Under the pieces are notes generated by a model. The model saw nothing but the letters and a program-made list of their open reading frames with translations. It was not told the origin of the DNA and ran no database searches. Of a stretch of DNA of 64,000 bases, positions 31,667-39,250 are shown piece after piece. The DNA comes from Streptomyces sp. NBC_00353 (lineage in GTDB: Bacteria; Actinomycetota; Actinomycetes; Streptomycetales; Streptomycetaceae). A program made the translations under genes and the position numbers. How positions within the stretch are numbered: the first letter of the stretch is position 1; each line of letters begins with the position of its first letter. The stretch lies in NCBI RefSeq assembly GCF_036108815.1, contig NZ_CP107985.1, forward strand, positions 4,464,001 through 4,528,000, given 5' to 3'.

Positions 31667-32857
31667 TCAGCGAGTGGACGCAGTGGTGCCCGGGACGGCC
31701 GAGAGCGCGGGGCCCGACGGCGGCGTAGTGGCGGGTTTGAACCAGAGTGACCGGACCGCGTCCGGACCGTCGTTGCCCGTGCCCTCGTCGGATCCGCTGC
31801 CGCTGCCCTGTTGTGCGTCACCGCCGTCGCCGTCGGCTTGCTCCAGGACGCGCTTGCAGAACCGGTCCAGGTTGCCGGCGCCCCTGGCCATCGCTACGAG
31901 GCGCCGCCTGCGGTCGGCGTCGAGATCGCCCTCGCGGTAGTCGCGGCAGGCCCTGACGGTCCGGCCCAGCCATTTGCCGGACGTGCCGCCCTGGCCGCCG
32001 CCGGAGGTGCTGTCGCGGGCGGTCCCGTCAGCGGAACGGGGGGCGGCGTCGACGTCGTCCCCGTAACCGCCGTCCTTGCCGTCCGTGCCGTCCCGACCGT
32101 CCCGGCCGTTCACACCGCCGTCGCCCTTGCGGGTTCCGTCGCCGGGAGCGGACGGGCCGGCGGGGTCCGGGGAGGTGTCCGGGCCCGGGGAAGCCTGCGG
32201 CGGGACGGGCGTCCTGTCGGACGTGGGCCCGGATCCCAGCTCCCCCGGGGAGGCGGGCGCCGACACGGAGGAGGCGGGCAGCGGGTTGGCGTGCCCGCCG
32301 AACGGGCCCGGAAGCACGCCCGTACCCGCGGCGACGGCGACCCCGCCGAGCGCGCAGCCCGCGAGGGAAGCGGCAAGCCCGAAGCGGAGGGGCCGTCTCC
32401 AGCGCCGTGAACGCATGCCACCACCGGAGGAGGACGAGGAGAATGGGGCGGAGGAGGCAGGGCCGATACGGATCGCTCCGAGCATCTCGGGCAGCCCCGG
32501 ATGCACACCTCGTCCCGGCTGCCCCATCTGCTCCGGCTCGCTGCTCTGCGTGGCGTGCCCCGTCGGCTGCCCCGGCTCGCTACTCCGCGTGGCGTGCCCC
32601 GTCGGCTGCGCCGCCCGCGTTTCGGACCGTTCCCGCGTACGGGTGGCGCGCGGGACCGCGCGGAAGGCGGCCAGGGCGGCGGCCTCACCCGGCAGTTCGT
32701 CGGTGGCCGGCCGGGCTTCGCGGGCGGCGGCGGCCAGCGCGGCCATGAGCCGTACGGCCTCGGTACGCGCGTGGCCGTCGACGGGATCGACCGGTTCGCC
32801 GCGGAGCAATCTCTCCGCCGCGTCCTTGTCAAGCCATTCGTGCTGTTCGTCGGCCAT
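31667..32857 (-). CDS. Membrane-anchored putative anti-sigma factor with Gly-X-Asp repeats
   Basis: A 396-residue protein directly after an ECF sigma gene (TGATG, one-base overlap), so probably its anti-sigma factor. The N-terminal 60 residues (MADEQHEWLDKDAAERLL) are acidic and cytoplasmic; a disordered stretch follows with a 13-residue tandem repeat (QPTGHAT.SSEP). One membrane helix (FGLAASLAGCALGGVAVAAG) lies at about 160-180. Outside it, a Pro/Ser region leads to a collagen-like run (NGRDGRDGTDGKDGG), then a conserved-looking segment with two Cys (RACRDYREGDLD to RFCKRVLEQ). No zinc H-x3-C-x2-C motif is visible. The inducing signal is unknown. Confidence 0.7.
   Translation of the reverse strand: MADEQHEWLDKDAAERLLRGEPVDPVDGHARTEAVRLMAALAAAAREARPATDELPGEAAALAAFRAVPRATRTRERSETRAAQPTGHATRSSEPGQPTGHATQSSEPEQMGQPGRGVHPGLPEMLGAIRIGPASSAPFSSSSSGGGMRSRRWRRPLRFGLAASLAGCALGGVAVAAGTGVLPGPFGGHANPLPASSVSAPASPGELGSGPTSDRTPVPPQASPGPDTSPDPAGPSAPGDGTRKGDGGVNGRDGRDGTDGKDGGYGDDVDAAPRSADGTARDSTSGGGQGGTSGKWLGRTVRACRDYREGDLDADRRRRLVAMARGAGNLDRFCKRVLEQADGDGGDAQQGSGSGSDEGTGNDGPDAVRSLWFKPATTPPSGPALSAVPGTTASTR
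32535..32612. repeat. Two tandem copies of a 39-base in-frame repeat
   Basis: Two nearly identical 39-base units (32535-32573 and 32574-32612) encode QPTGHAT.SSEP units in the cytoplasmic linker of the anti-sigma-like protein. They differ at only a few bases, so the duplication is recent. Confidence 0.75.
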
Positions 32858-33576
32858 CACATGTTCCTCTGCGTCCACGGACGCGAATGCGTCACACCGG
32901 CGGACGCCGTCAGTCCGGTGCGCGAGACGCGCTGCGCGGGTACGGCATCGAGCTCCGCCACCTGACCTGCCGCGCTCCCGTGCGGGTGGGAAACGCCGCG
33001 CCCGTCGCCGTTCGTGCCGGTCTCGCTGTCCGCATGGAGCAGTTCCGCCAGCCGTTTCAGCCCGCGGTGCGCAGCCGTACGTACCGCCCCCGGCCGCTTG
33101 CCGAGCGTCTGCGCCGCACTCTTCGCATCCAGGCCGACCACCACACGAAGCACGACGGCCTCGGCCTGGTCCTGCGGCAGCTGGGCGATGAGGGACATGG
33201 TGCGACCGGTGGCCAGGGCCTCGATCGCCTCGTCGGCGGTGTCGGACTCGGCCGGCTTCTCGGACAGCTCCGTCTCGTCGCCGCCGACCGCGGGGCGCCT
33301 GCCGCGCATCCGCAGATGATCGAGGGCGCGGTTACGGGCTATGCGCGCCGCCCACCCCCGGAACCGGTCGGCGTCGCCGCTGAACCGGTCGAGGTCCCGC
33401 GCGATCTGCAGCCAGGACTCGGACGCCACGTCCTCGGCGTCCGGCTCCCCCACCAACGTCCGTATATAACCCAGCAGCCGCGGCTGCACTGCGCGGTACA
33501 CAGTACGGAAGGCGTCTTCGTCCCCGTCCTGTGCCGCGAGCACCGCGGCGGTCAGCTCCGCGTCGTCCCCCAGCAC
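32857..33576 (-). CDS. ECF-subfamily RNA polymerase sigma factor
   Basis: A 239-residue ECF sigma factor. Region 2 spans about residues 20-90 (DAFRTVYRAVQPRLLGYI, then DAEDVASESWLQIARDL and FRGWAARIARNRALDHLR) and region 4 about 125-180 (LPQDQAEAVVLRVVVGLDAKSAA, then PGAVRTAAHRGLKRL). A roughly 60-residue disordered tail follows. GTG 33576 is chosen because it starts just before the family domain; the frame opens at 33648. It is coupled to the membrane anti-sigma-like gene by a one-base overlap. Confidence 0.87.
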   Translation of the reverse strand: MLGDDAELTAAVLAAQDGDEDAFRTVYRAVQPRLLGYIRTLVGEPDAEDVASESWLQIARDLDRFSGDADRFRGWAARIARNRALDHLRMRGRRPAVGGDETELSEKPAESDTADEAIEALATGRTMSLIAQLPQDQAEAVVLRVVVGLDAKSAAQTLGKRPGAVRTAAHRGLKRLAELLHADSETGTNGDGRGVSHPHGSAAGQVAELDAVPAQRVSRTGLTASAGVTHSRPWTQRNM

Positions 33577-33779
33577 TCCCTCAACCTGCCCTGCTGTCCT
33601 GAATCGCAGCTGGTCACCACTGCCGCGCCACCCTGCGCGACTCAGCACGCTACGTCCTTCGCGGGGGCCACGTCCATGACTTGTACAACCCGCAACATTT
33701 CACGGACACCGTGCGGTGTGACAGAAAACGCAGTCGCGGCGCTGAGATGAGTACGGGGTCGCCATGCGGCCCCGCGGAA

Positions 33780-33823
33780 GACGACCGGGGCCTCTCCTGT
33801 GGGGGGTGGCGGCCCCGGTCGTC
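33780..33823 (-). terminator. Hairpin terminator after the 187-residue hypothetical gene
   Basis: Perfect 13-base arms, GACGACCGGGGCC (33780-33792) and its complement (33811-33823), with an 18-base loop. It lies about 50 bases beyond the stop of the minus-strand gene ending at 33875. Confidence 0.7.
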
Positions 33824-33874
33824 CTCGTCAACTTCCCGAGCATTTCAGGCACTCCGCCGCCCGAACGGGTTCGA

Positions 33875-34438
33875 TCACGCCGACCCGCGCCCGCGCGCCC
33901 GCCGCGACGTCGCCGCACGGAGCACGCGCTGCCCCTCGGTCGAGACGTCAAGCACCTGACGCAGCCCCGCCCCCGCGGACTCCGCCAGCATCTCCAGGAT
34001 CCGGATCTGCCGGCGCACCTCCCCGGTGACCAGCGGCCCGGCCTCCGTCGGACCGTCCTCGCGGCAGCGCCGCAGCAGATCGTCCCCGGCAGCGGGTGTC
34101 GCGTCCTGCCCGAGGTGGACCTCCAGGGCCAGGAGGGAGCAGGCGTCCGCCCACGCCCGCAGCCCCGGATCCGTCCGCTCCGCAGGCGCTTCACCGAGCA
34201 GCTTTCGTATCGCCGGTATCGCCCCGTCCACCCCGGAGGGCACGTCGTTCAGCGCCGCGCGGGCCTCAGCCAGGCGGTCCGGCCATTCGTCGCCGTTGGC
34301 GCAGGCCGCCCAGAGCGGACGCAGGGGGTCGGGGTCGGCGCCCTCCGCGGGCTGCGGCAGGCATCGGTCGAGGCAGGCGGTTCCGCTCGCGACCAGTGCC
34401 CGCTCGTCCGCGGTGGCGATCAGTTCCAGCAGGCTCAT
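33875..34438 (-). CDS. Hypothetical helical cytoplasmic protein
   Basis: A 187-residue protein that I do not recognise. It begins MSLLELIATADERALVASGTACLDRCLPQ and is rich in Ala, Leu, Glu and Arg, consistent with an all-helical soluble fold; there is no signal peptide or membrane segment. ATG 34438 is chosen because GGGGAG stands 6 bases upstream; an earlier in-frame ATG at 34507 is possible. It lies after the DUF4328 gene on the same strand with a 170-base gap, and ends in an Arg/Ala-rich tail. No function is suggested by the neighbours. Confidence 0.65.
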   Translation of the reverse strand: MSLLELIATADERALVASGTACLDRCLPQPAEGADPDPLRPLWAACANGDEWPDRLAEARAALNDVPSGVDGAIPAIRKLLGEAPAERTDPGLRAWADACSLLALEVHLGQDATPAAGDDLLRRCREDGPTEAGPLVTGEVRRQIRILEMLAESAGAGLRQVLDVSTEGQRVLRAATSRRARGRGSA

Positions 34439-34608
34439 CGGCTTCTCCCCCGTCGGCCTGTCCCCGTACGGGTCCGCACGGGGACGCGGCGCTTCCCGTT
34501 GCCGCATACCGCTTTCAGCGTCGAATGGCTCAAAATCGTCACTGCTGGAGTCTGAAATCGCACCCCAACGGGGGTTCGTCCCCCCGCTGAGGCTCAGCGG
34601 GTCCGTCC

Positions 34609-35397
34609 TCAGCTGAGCGGATACACGCCCAGAGCCGCCCGCTCCCCCTGCATCCGGGTCAGTTTGCGCACGAAGAGGATCGCGAACACCGCGGCCACGA
34701 TGTCGAACGCATCGGCTGCCAGCATCCGGCCGGCCGCGTCCATGACCTCCTGCGCCTCCTCTGCCTTCATGTACTGCTGGGAGGCGTACCGGGAGAAGAC
34801 CCACGAGCAGACCCATGCCCCCCACCACAGATTGACCGGGGCCACGGAAACCGTGCGCCAGCTGCCGTCGGTGTGGGTCTGGGCGCTCGCGGTCCAGATG
34901 CCGCCCGCGATCCGACGCGGCAGCACCAGGTTGGCGACCGGGACGAACCATGCGCCGACCGCCCATCCGGGCTTCATCTGCTGCATGCTCGCGTCGAACA
35001 CCTCGGCGTTCAGCCGCACCCGCCGGAACCAGAGGATGAAGACGACGCCGGTGGCCAGCATCACCAGGGCTTGAAGGACCCCTGAGGCCGCATACAGGTT
35101 GTCGGCGCGATCCGCCTCGGCGTCGTCGAGCGTCGCCAGGCCGCTGTCCAGCGCATCGCCGAGCAGGCTGCGGATGTTCAGCCCCGCGAGCACGGCGAGC
35201 AGGTCGGCCGCGGCGGTGACCACGAGCAGGATGACGACGGCCTTCGCGAGCCCGTCGGGTGAGCGCAGCAGCTGCTGCGGCGACGCGAAGGACGGAGCCG
35301 CAGGCATCGGCGCCGACGCCCCGGCAGGGCCGGCGCACAGGATGCAGAGCCCCTCCGCGGTGACCGGCGGTCTGATGCGGCAGGTTGAGCACAGCAT
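34609..35397 (-). CDS. DUF4328 membrane protein with N-terminal zinc ribbon
   Basis: A 262-residue protein of the actinobacterial DUF4328 family, function unknown. The N-terminus has two Cys pairs (LCSTCR and LCILCAG) that look like a small zinc ribbon. Membrane helices follow at about 53-73, 106-124, 150-165 and 225-245. Family hallmarks include VFILWFRRVRLNAEVF, KPGWAVGAWFVPVANLVLPRRIA and LWWGAWVCSW. It is probably in the cytoplasmic membrane with the zinc ribbon inside the cell. No obvious operon partner. Confidence 0.85.
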   Translation of the reverse strand: MLCSTCRIRPPVTAEGLCILCAGPAGASAPMPAAPSFASPQQLLRSPDGLAKAVVILLVVTAAADLLAVLAGLNIRSLLGDALDSGLATLDDAEADRADNLYAASGVLQALVMLATGVVFILWFRRVRLNAEVFDASMQQMKPGWAVGAWFVPVANLVLPRRIAGGIWTASAQTHTDGSWRTVSVAPVNLWWGAWVCSWVFSRYASQQYMKAEEAQEVMDAAGRMLAADAFDIVAAVFAILFVRKLTRMQGERAALGVYPLS

Positions 35398-35522
35398 GAA
35401 GTGGACCCCCCGGGATTCTGAATCCTTCTCGCAAGAACGCGCGGCTCCACCCCCGGAGCGCGCGGCAAGCGGAATCTAGCCCCGGCCCACCGTGATGTCC
35501 ATCGAGATCCGGTACGGCCCAC

Positions 35523-37127
35523 TCAGCCCGACTTGTCGATCGTCCCGGCGAGCGCCTGGAACTGACTCCAGCTCAGCGCCGGCTTCCTCGGATCCCAGAG
35601 TTTCTGGGCCGTGGCCCGCAGCGGCATCCGGATACCCGCCGCCACCTGCGCCGGCGTCTGTGCCTGTGGCAGGTCGCCCCAGACCGCGAACCGGCCGCCC
35701 AGAATCTGGCTCGAATAACGGGCCGGGACCGGCTGGGTGCCGCGCAGGACGAGCGGCGTCCACAGCTCGTAGATCCGCTTCCCCGTCGGGTAGACGAACT
35801 GATTGGGCTGGCCGAGCACGTAGTAGAGGAACTCGTCGTTGAGGTTCACCACCCGGCGGCCCTCGCTCAGGTACTCCTCCGGCGGCCGTGCGCCGTACTC
35901 CTTGCCCGTCCAGTACTCGACCTCGATGCCCTTGTCGGCCCGGACGATGCCGCCGCGGAAGAAGCCGTCGTTCCAGGCCTTCGGCTGCAGGCCGTGCGGG
36001 CGCACCACCGCCGCCCGGTCGTTGAGCCATCCGGTGGCGAGGTCCTTGATGCCGGCCGCCGCGCCGTACTTCAGCTGGGCGGCACGCTGCAGCTGCGGGT
36101 ACGAGGCGGCGGGGTTCTGGACCGTCAGCGCGCGGTATTCGTCACCGCCGAGATGCCAGTACCTACCGCCGAATAGATCCGCGAACTCGCCGATCAGCTG
36201 GTCGATGAGTTTCGCCGCGTCGGGACGGGAGATGTCGATCGACCCGGTCGAGGCCACGCCCGCCGTGTTGCGCAGCTGGAGTTCGGGGTGGGCGCGCAGG
36301 ACGGCGCCGAGATGGCCCGGGGAGTCGATCTCGGGGACCACATCGATGTGCAGCCGGCCTGCGAGGGCGAGGATCTGACGGACCTCCGCCTTGGTGAGAT
36401 GTTCGGGCGACACCACCTCGGGGTGGGTGTCCGACTGGATCCGGAATGCCTGGTCGTCGGAGAAGTGCAGGCCCAGCTGGTTGAGCTTGAGGTCGGCCAT
36501 CTCGCGCAGCCGGTCCTCGATCCAGCCCACGCTGTAGTACTTGCGCGCGATGTCGAGGTTGAGCCCGCGCTGCGGCCGGTCGGGGCGGTCGCGCACCTCC
36601 CCCTCGGGCATGGTGCCGTCGGCGCGCAGCGCCTGTTTGAGGGTGCGGGTTCCGTAGAAGACGCCCGCCTGGTCGGGGCCGGTGATGGTGACCCGCCCGT
36701 CGTGGGTCCTCAGGGTGTACGACTCGGGGGCGCCCTTGCCGGGGGTTCCGAGGGCCAGCTCGACATCGCCCGCGCGGGCGGGGACGGCACCCCGGTAACT
36801 GATCTTCAGCTCCTTGGCGAGCAGCTGCGCCTCGTCCGCGAGTCCCCCGCTGCCGTCGCCGATCACGACGGCGCTGGTCGGCCCCGGCCGCCAGCCGGGG
36901 CCCCGGGCCGGGATGTGTTCACGTACGGCGGGGATGGTGCGGGGTGCGACGGAGAGCGGGTAGCTACGGGTCGGCGAAGGGGACGCGTGCGAGGGCGTGC
37001 TGGCCCCGGCCGTCCCCTCTTGGCGTCCGGTGTCGGACACATCCGGCCAGACGACGACGGTGATCGTCACCGCGGCCGCCGCAGTGAGGGCAGCTCCGGC
37101 CACGAGCGCACCGCGTGAGAGCGACAT
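35523..37127 (-). CDS. Beta-N-acetylhexosaminidase (GH20), membrane-anchored
   Basis: A 534-residue family 20 glycoside hydrolase that removes terminal GlcNAc/GalNAc using substrate-assisted catalysis. Residues 6-27 form an uncleaved signal anchor (GALVAGAALTAAAAVTITVVVW), then a Ser/Pro/Thr linker and a GH20b domain (about 75-185). The catalytic barrel has RGLNLDIARKYYSV, VVPEIDSPGHLGAVL and the catalytic Asp-Glu pair in WHLGGDEY. Likely involved in chitin oligomer or wall sugar recycling outside the cell. ATG 37127; 395-base-scale separation from the next plus-strand gene includes divergent promoters. Confidence 0.9.
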   Translation of the reverse strand: MSLSRGALVAGAALTAAAAVTITVVVWPDVSDTGRQEGTAGASTPSHASPSPTRSYPLSVAPRTIPAVREHIPARGPGWRPGPTSAVVIGDGSGGLADEAQLLAKELKISYRGAVPARAGDVELALGTPGKGAPESYTLRTHDGRVTITGPDQAGVFYGTRTLKQALRADGTMPEGEVRDRPDRPQRGLNLDIARKYYSVGWIEDRLREMADLKLNQLGLHFSDDQAFRIQSDTHPEVVSPEHLTKAEVRQILALAGRLHIDVVPEIDSPGHLGAVLRAHPELQLRNTAGVASTGSIDISRPDAAKLIDQLIGEFADLFGGRYWHLGGDEYRALTVQNPAASYPQLQRAAQLKYGAAAGIKDLATGWLNDRAAVVRPHGLQPKAWNDGFFRGGIVRADKGIEVEYWTGKEYGARPPEEYLSEGRRVVNLNDEFLYYVLGQPNQFVYPTGKRIYELWTPLVLRGTQPVPARYSSQILGGRFAVWGDLPQAQTPAQVAAGIRMPLRATAQKLWDPRKPALSWSQFQALAGTIDKSG

Positions 37128-37378
37128 CGGTCAGAAACCTCCGGTATAGGGGCAATAGGGCAAAAGCATGGAGATAGCCGGGCATTCTCCCCGGAGATTC
37201 GTCCATCGGACGTTCCGAAACTCTCACTTCCGGGTGATATTCGCGCATCCGTCGGACGGTCGTTACCCCCGCTCGCTAGCGTTGGACCACATTCATCTCT
37301 CCCTCACCCTGCGTCCCCCTGGTCTCTCTCGTCCCACCACGCCAGGGTCACAGATGCCGATGATCCGAGGAGCCCACG

Positions 37379-37975
37379 CTGTCCAGGCCCAGCGAGTCCC
37401 ACGCCGGCCTCCCCGAACCACCGCCACAACACGACGTCCGGCCCGCCGTGCCCGTCCAGAACTGCCGTCCGGCCCCGGCACGGGTCAGCGCCCCCTCCCG
37501 CGGCCTCGACCGGTTCAACACCGCATCGCCCGCCACCGCCGAAGCCGCCCTGCTCGGCTGCTGCGGCAGCCACCGCTGGGCACAGCGGCTGGCCGCCCAC
37601 CGTCCGTTTCCCGATCTGGGCGCGTTGCTCGCCGCCGCCGACGAGGCGGGATACGACCTGGACCCGGCCGATCTCGCCGAGGCACTCGCCGCCGAGGACT
37701 CCCCCGGATTGCACCACGCCGCACCCCCGTCCGCGCATCTCGCGCTGAGCGCCGCGCATGCCGCGTACGAGTGCCGCTTCGGCCATGTCTTCGTGATCTG
37801 CCTGGACGGCTTCCTGCCCTCCGAGCACCCGGACCAGGTGCTGGCCGGCATCCGGGCCAGGCTGGGCCACGACCTGGACGAGGAGCGGGTGGTCACGGCG
37901 GACGAGATGCGCAGACTGGCACGGGGCCGCATCATCGAGCTGATGACGGACAAGGACCCGGCGGACACGCCCTGA
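37379..37975 (+). CDS. UraD-like (OHCU decarboxylase family) protein lacking the catalytic motif
   Basis: A protein of about 198 residues (175 if started at GTG 37448). GLDRFNTASPATAEAALLGCCGSHRW and YECRFGHVFVICLDG match 2-oxo-4-hydroxy-4-carboxy-5-ureidoimidazoline decarboxylase, the last enzyme of urate-to-allantoin conversion. But the family's H-P-R-I-G segment with the catalytic His is replaced by AAEDSPGLHH, so activity is doubtful. No other urate genes are adjacent. Start: GAGGAG at 37367-37372 is ideally placed for an in-frame CTG at 37379, and codon bias supports coding from there; GTG 37448 has no ribosome site. The region 37128-37378 shows no other gene. Confidence 0.75.
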   Translation: MSRPSESHAGLPEPPPQHDVRPAVPVQNCRPAPARVSAPSRGLDRFNTASPATAEAALLGCCGSHRWAQRLAAHRPFPDLGALLAAADEAGYDLDPADLAEALAAEDSPGLHHAAPPSAHLALSAAHAAYECRFGHVFVICLDGFLPSEHPDQVLAGIRARLGHDLDEERVVTADEMRRLARGRIIELMTDKDPADTP

Positions 37976-37990
37976 AAGCCGGACACCCCT

Positions 37991-38190
37991 GAGGTCTTTC
38001 GTTTGGATCAGGCTGGATCAGGGAGCGGGGTCTGGCGCGTGCAGCTGCAAGGCGGAGGAAGGAGCCCACGCGGAGCGAATGGGGTCTCCCCTGCTCGAGC
38101 GAAGCCGAGAGCTTGGGGAAAACTGACGACAACGCGGCAGATGTGCGTGCCGGGCCCCGCGAGCCCAGCATGATCCAAACGAGAGGCCCT
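37991..38190. repeat. MITE-like element with about 20-base terminal inverted repeats
   Basis: The ends carry TCGTTTGGATCA-x-GCTGG (left, from about 37999) and its inverse (right, to about 38182), matching at 17 of 18 core positions. The interior, about 145 bases, is not coding and contains GCAGCTGCAAGGCGGAGGAAGGAG and GACAACGCGGCAGATG-type blocks that I recall as dispersed noncoding repeats in Streptomyces genomes. It sits between the uraD-like gene and the sdhC promoter region, filling most of the 383-base gap 37976-38358. No transposase is present; any mobility would depend on one elsewhere. Confidence 0.65.
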
Positions 38191-38358
38191 AGCCCGTCCG
38201 TGCCTGTTTGATTGCCACTTTGATCACACCAGAGGCCCCCGCGCGAACGAACCGACAAACCGTCGCTACGATGGCCGGGGCCGGTGGACCGTACCCGGCC
38301 GGGTCAGACCGACAGTCAAGCCGGCCGACCCCAATCCCCGCTCCCGGAGGGTTCTTCC

Positions 38359-38739
38359 GTGCCGGCTGGAACGCTGTACCGCGGCCGGGAAGGCATGTGG
38401 TCCTGGGTGGCTCATCGAGTCACCGGTGTCCTCATTTTCTTCTTCCTGTTCGTACACGTCCTGGACACCGCTCTCGTCCGCGTCTCCCCCGAGGCCTACG
38501 ACGACGTCGTGGCCACGTACAAGACGCCGATCGTCGCGCTCCTCGAATACGGCCTGGTGGCCGCCATTCTCTTCCACGCGCTGAACGGTCTCCGCATCGT
38601 CGCCGTGGACTTCTGGGCCAAGGGCCCGCGCTACCAGAAGCAGATGCTCTGGTCCGCCGTGGGTATCTGGGTCGTGCTGATGGTCGGGGCCCTGTACCCC
38701 GTCCTCGGCCACGCCGTACGCGAAGTCTTCGGGAGCTGA
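38359..38739 (+). CDS. sdhC: Succinate dehydrogenase cytochrome b556 subunit
   Basis: A 126-residue membrane anchor of complex II that binds heme b and quinone with SdhD. It starts TLYRGREGMWSWVAHRVTGVLI and has three helices; His in AHRVTG and in LFVHVLD are candidates for heme/quinone contact. GTG 38359 is fixed by GGAGG 8 bases upstream; the frame opens earlier at 38284 without a ribosome site. First gene of sdhCDAB, with 5 bases before sdhD. A TACGAT -10-like box lies at 38267-38272; no clear -35 is seen. Confidence 0.93.
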   Translation: MPAGTLYRGREGMWSWVAHRVTGVLIFFFLFVHVLDTALVRVSPEAYDDVVATYKTPIVALLEYGLVAAILFHALNGLRIVAVDFWAKGPRYQKQMLWSAVGIWVVLMVGALYPVLGHAVREVFGS

Positions 38740-38744
38740 GGCCA

Positions 38745-39221
38745 ATGTCCACCGAGTCCTCCGCCGCGATCGGCTCCGTCGAAGGCGTCAGCCTCTACGA
38801 CGTCGACCACCCGGCCCCGGTCATCGAGCCCCCGCGCAAGCGGACGGGCAAGAGCCCCAAGGCTTCGCGCACCAACTTCGAGATGTACGCCTGGCTCTTC
38901 ATGCGCCTGTCGGGCATCGTTCTTGTCGTCCTGGTCATCGGCCACCTGCTGATCCAGCTCGTGCTGGACGGTGGCGTCTCCAAGATCGGCTTCGCCTTCG
39001 TGGCGGGCCGCTGGGCCTCGCCGTTCTGGCAGGTCTGGGACCTGGCGATGCTGTGGCTGGCCATGCTCCACGGCGCCAACGGCCTCCGTACGGTCATCAA
39101 CGACTACGCCGAACGGGACAACACCCGCTTCTGGCTGAAGATGCTCCTGTACACCGCCACGGTGTTCACCGTCCTGCTGGGCACGCTGGTGATCTTCACC
39201 TTCGACCCGAACATCCGCTAG
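38745..39221 (+). CDS. sdhD: Succinate dehydrogenase membrane anchor subunit
   Basis: A 158-residue second membrane anchor of succinate dehydrogenase. After a 45-residue cytoplasmic tail with Lys/Arg, the helix run begins MYAWLFMRLSGIVLVVLVIGHLLIQ (His as probable heme ligand), followed by LAMLWLAMLHGANGLRTVI and a final helix. It sits 5 bases after sdhC and 29 before sdhA. It anchors the SdhAB catalytic arm to the inner face of the membrane. Confidence 0.93.
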   Translation: MSTESSAAIGSVEGVSLYDVDHPAPVIEPPRKRTGKSPKASRTNFEMYAWLFMRLSGIVLVVLVIGHLLIQLVLDGGVSKIGFAFVAGRWASPFWQVWDLAMLWLAMLHGANGLRTVINDYAERDNTRFWLKMLLYTATVFTVLLGTLVIFTFDPNIR

Positions 39222-39250
39222 GCGCCGGGCCAGAGGGACCAGAGGAAATC

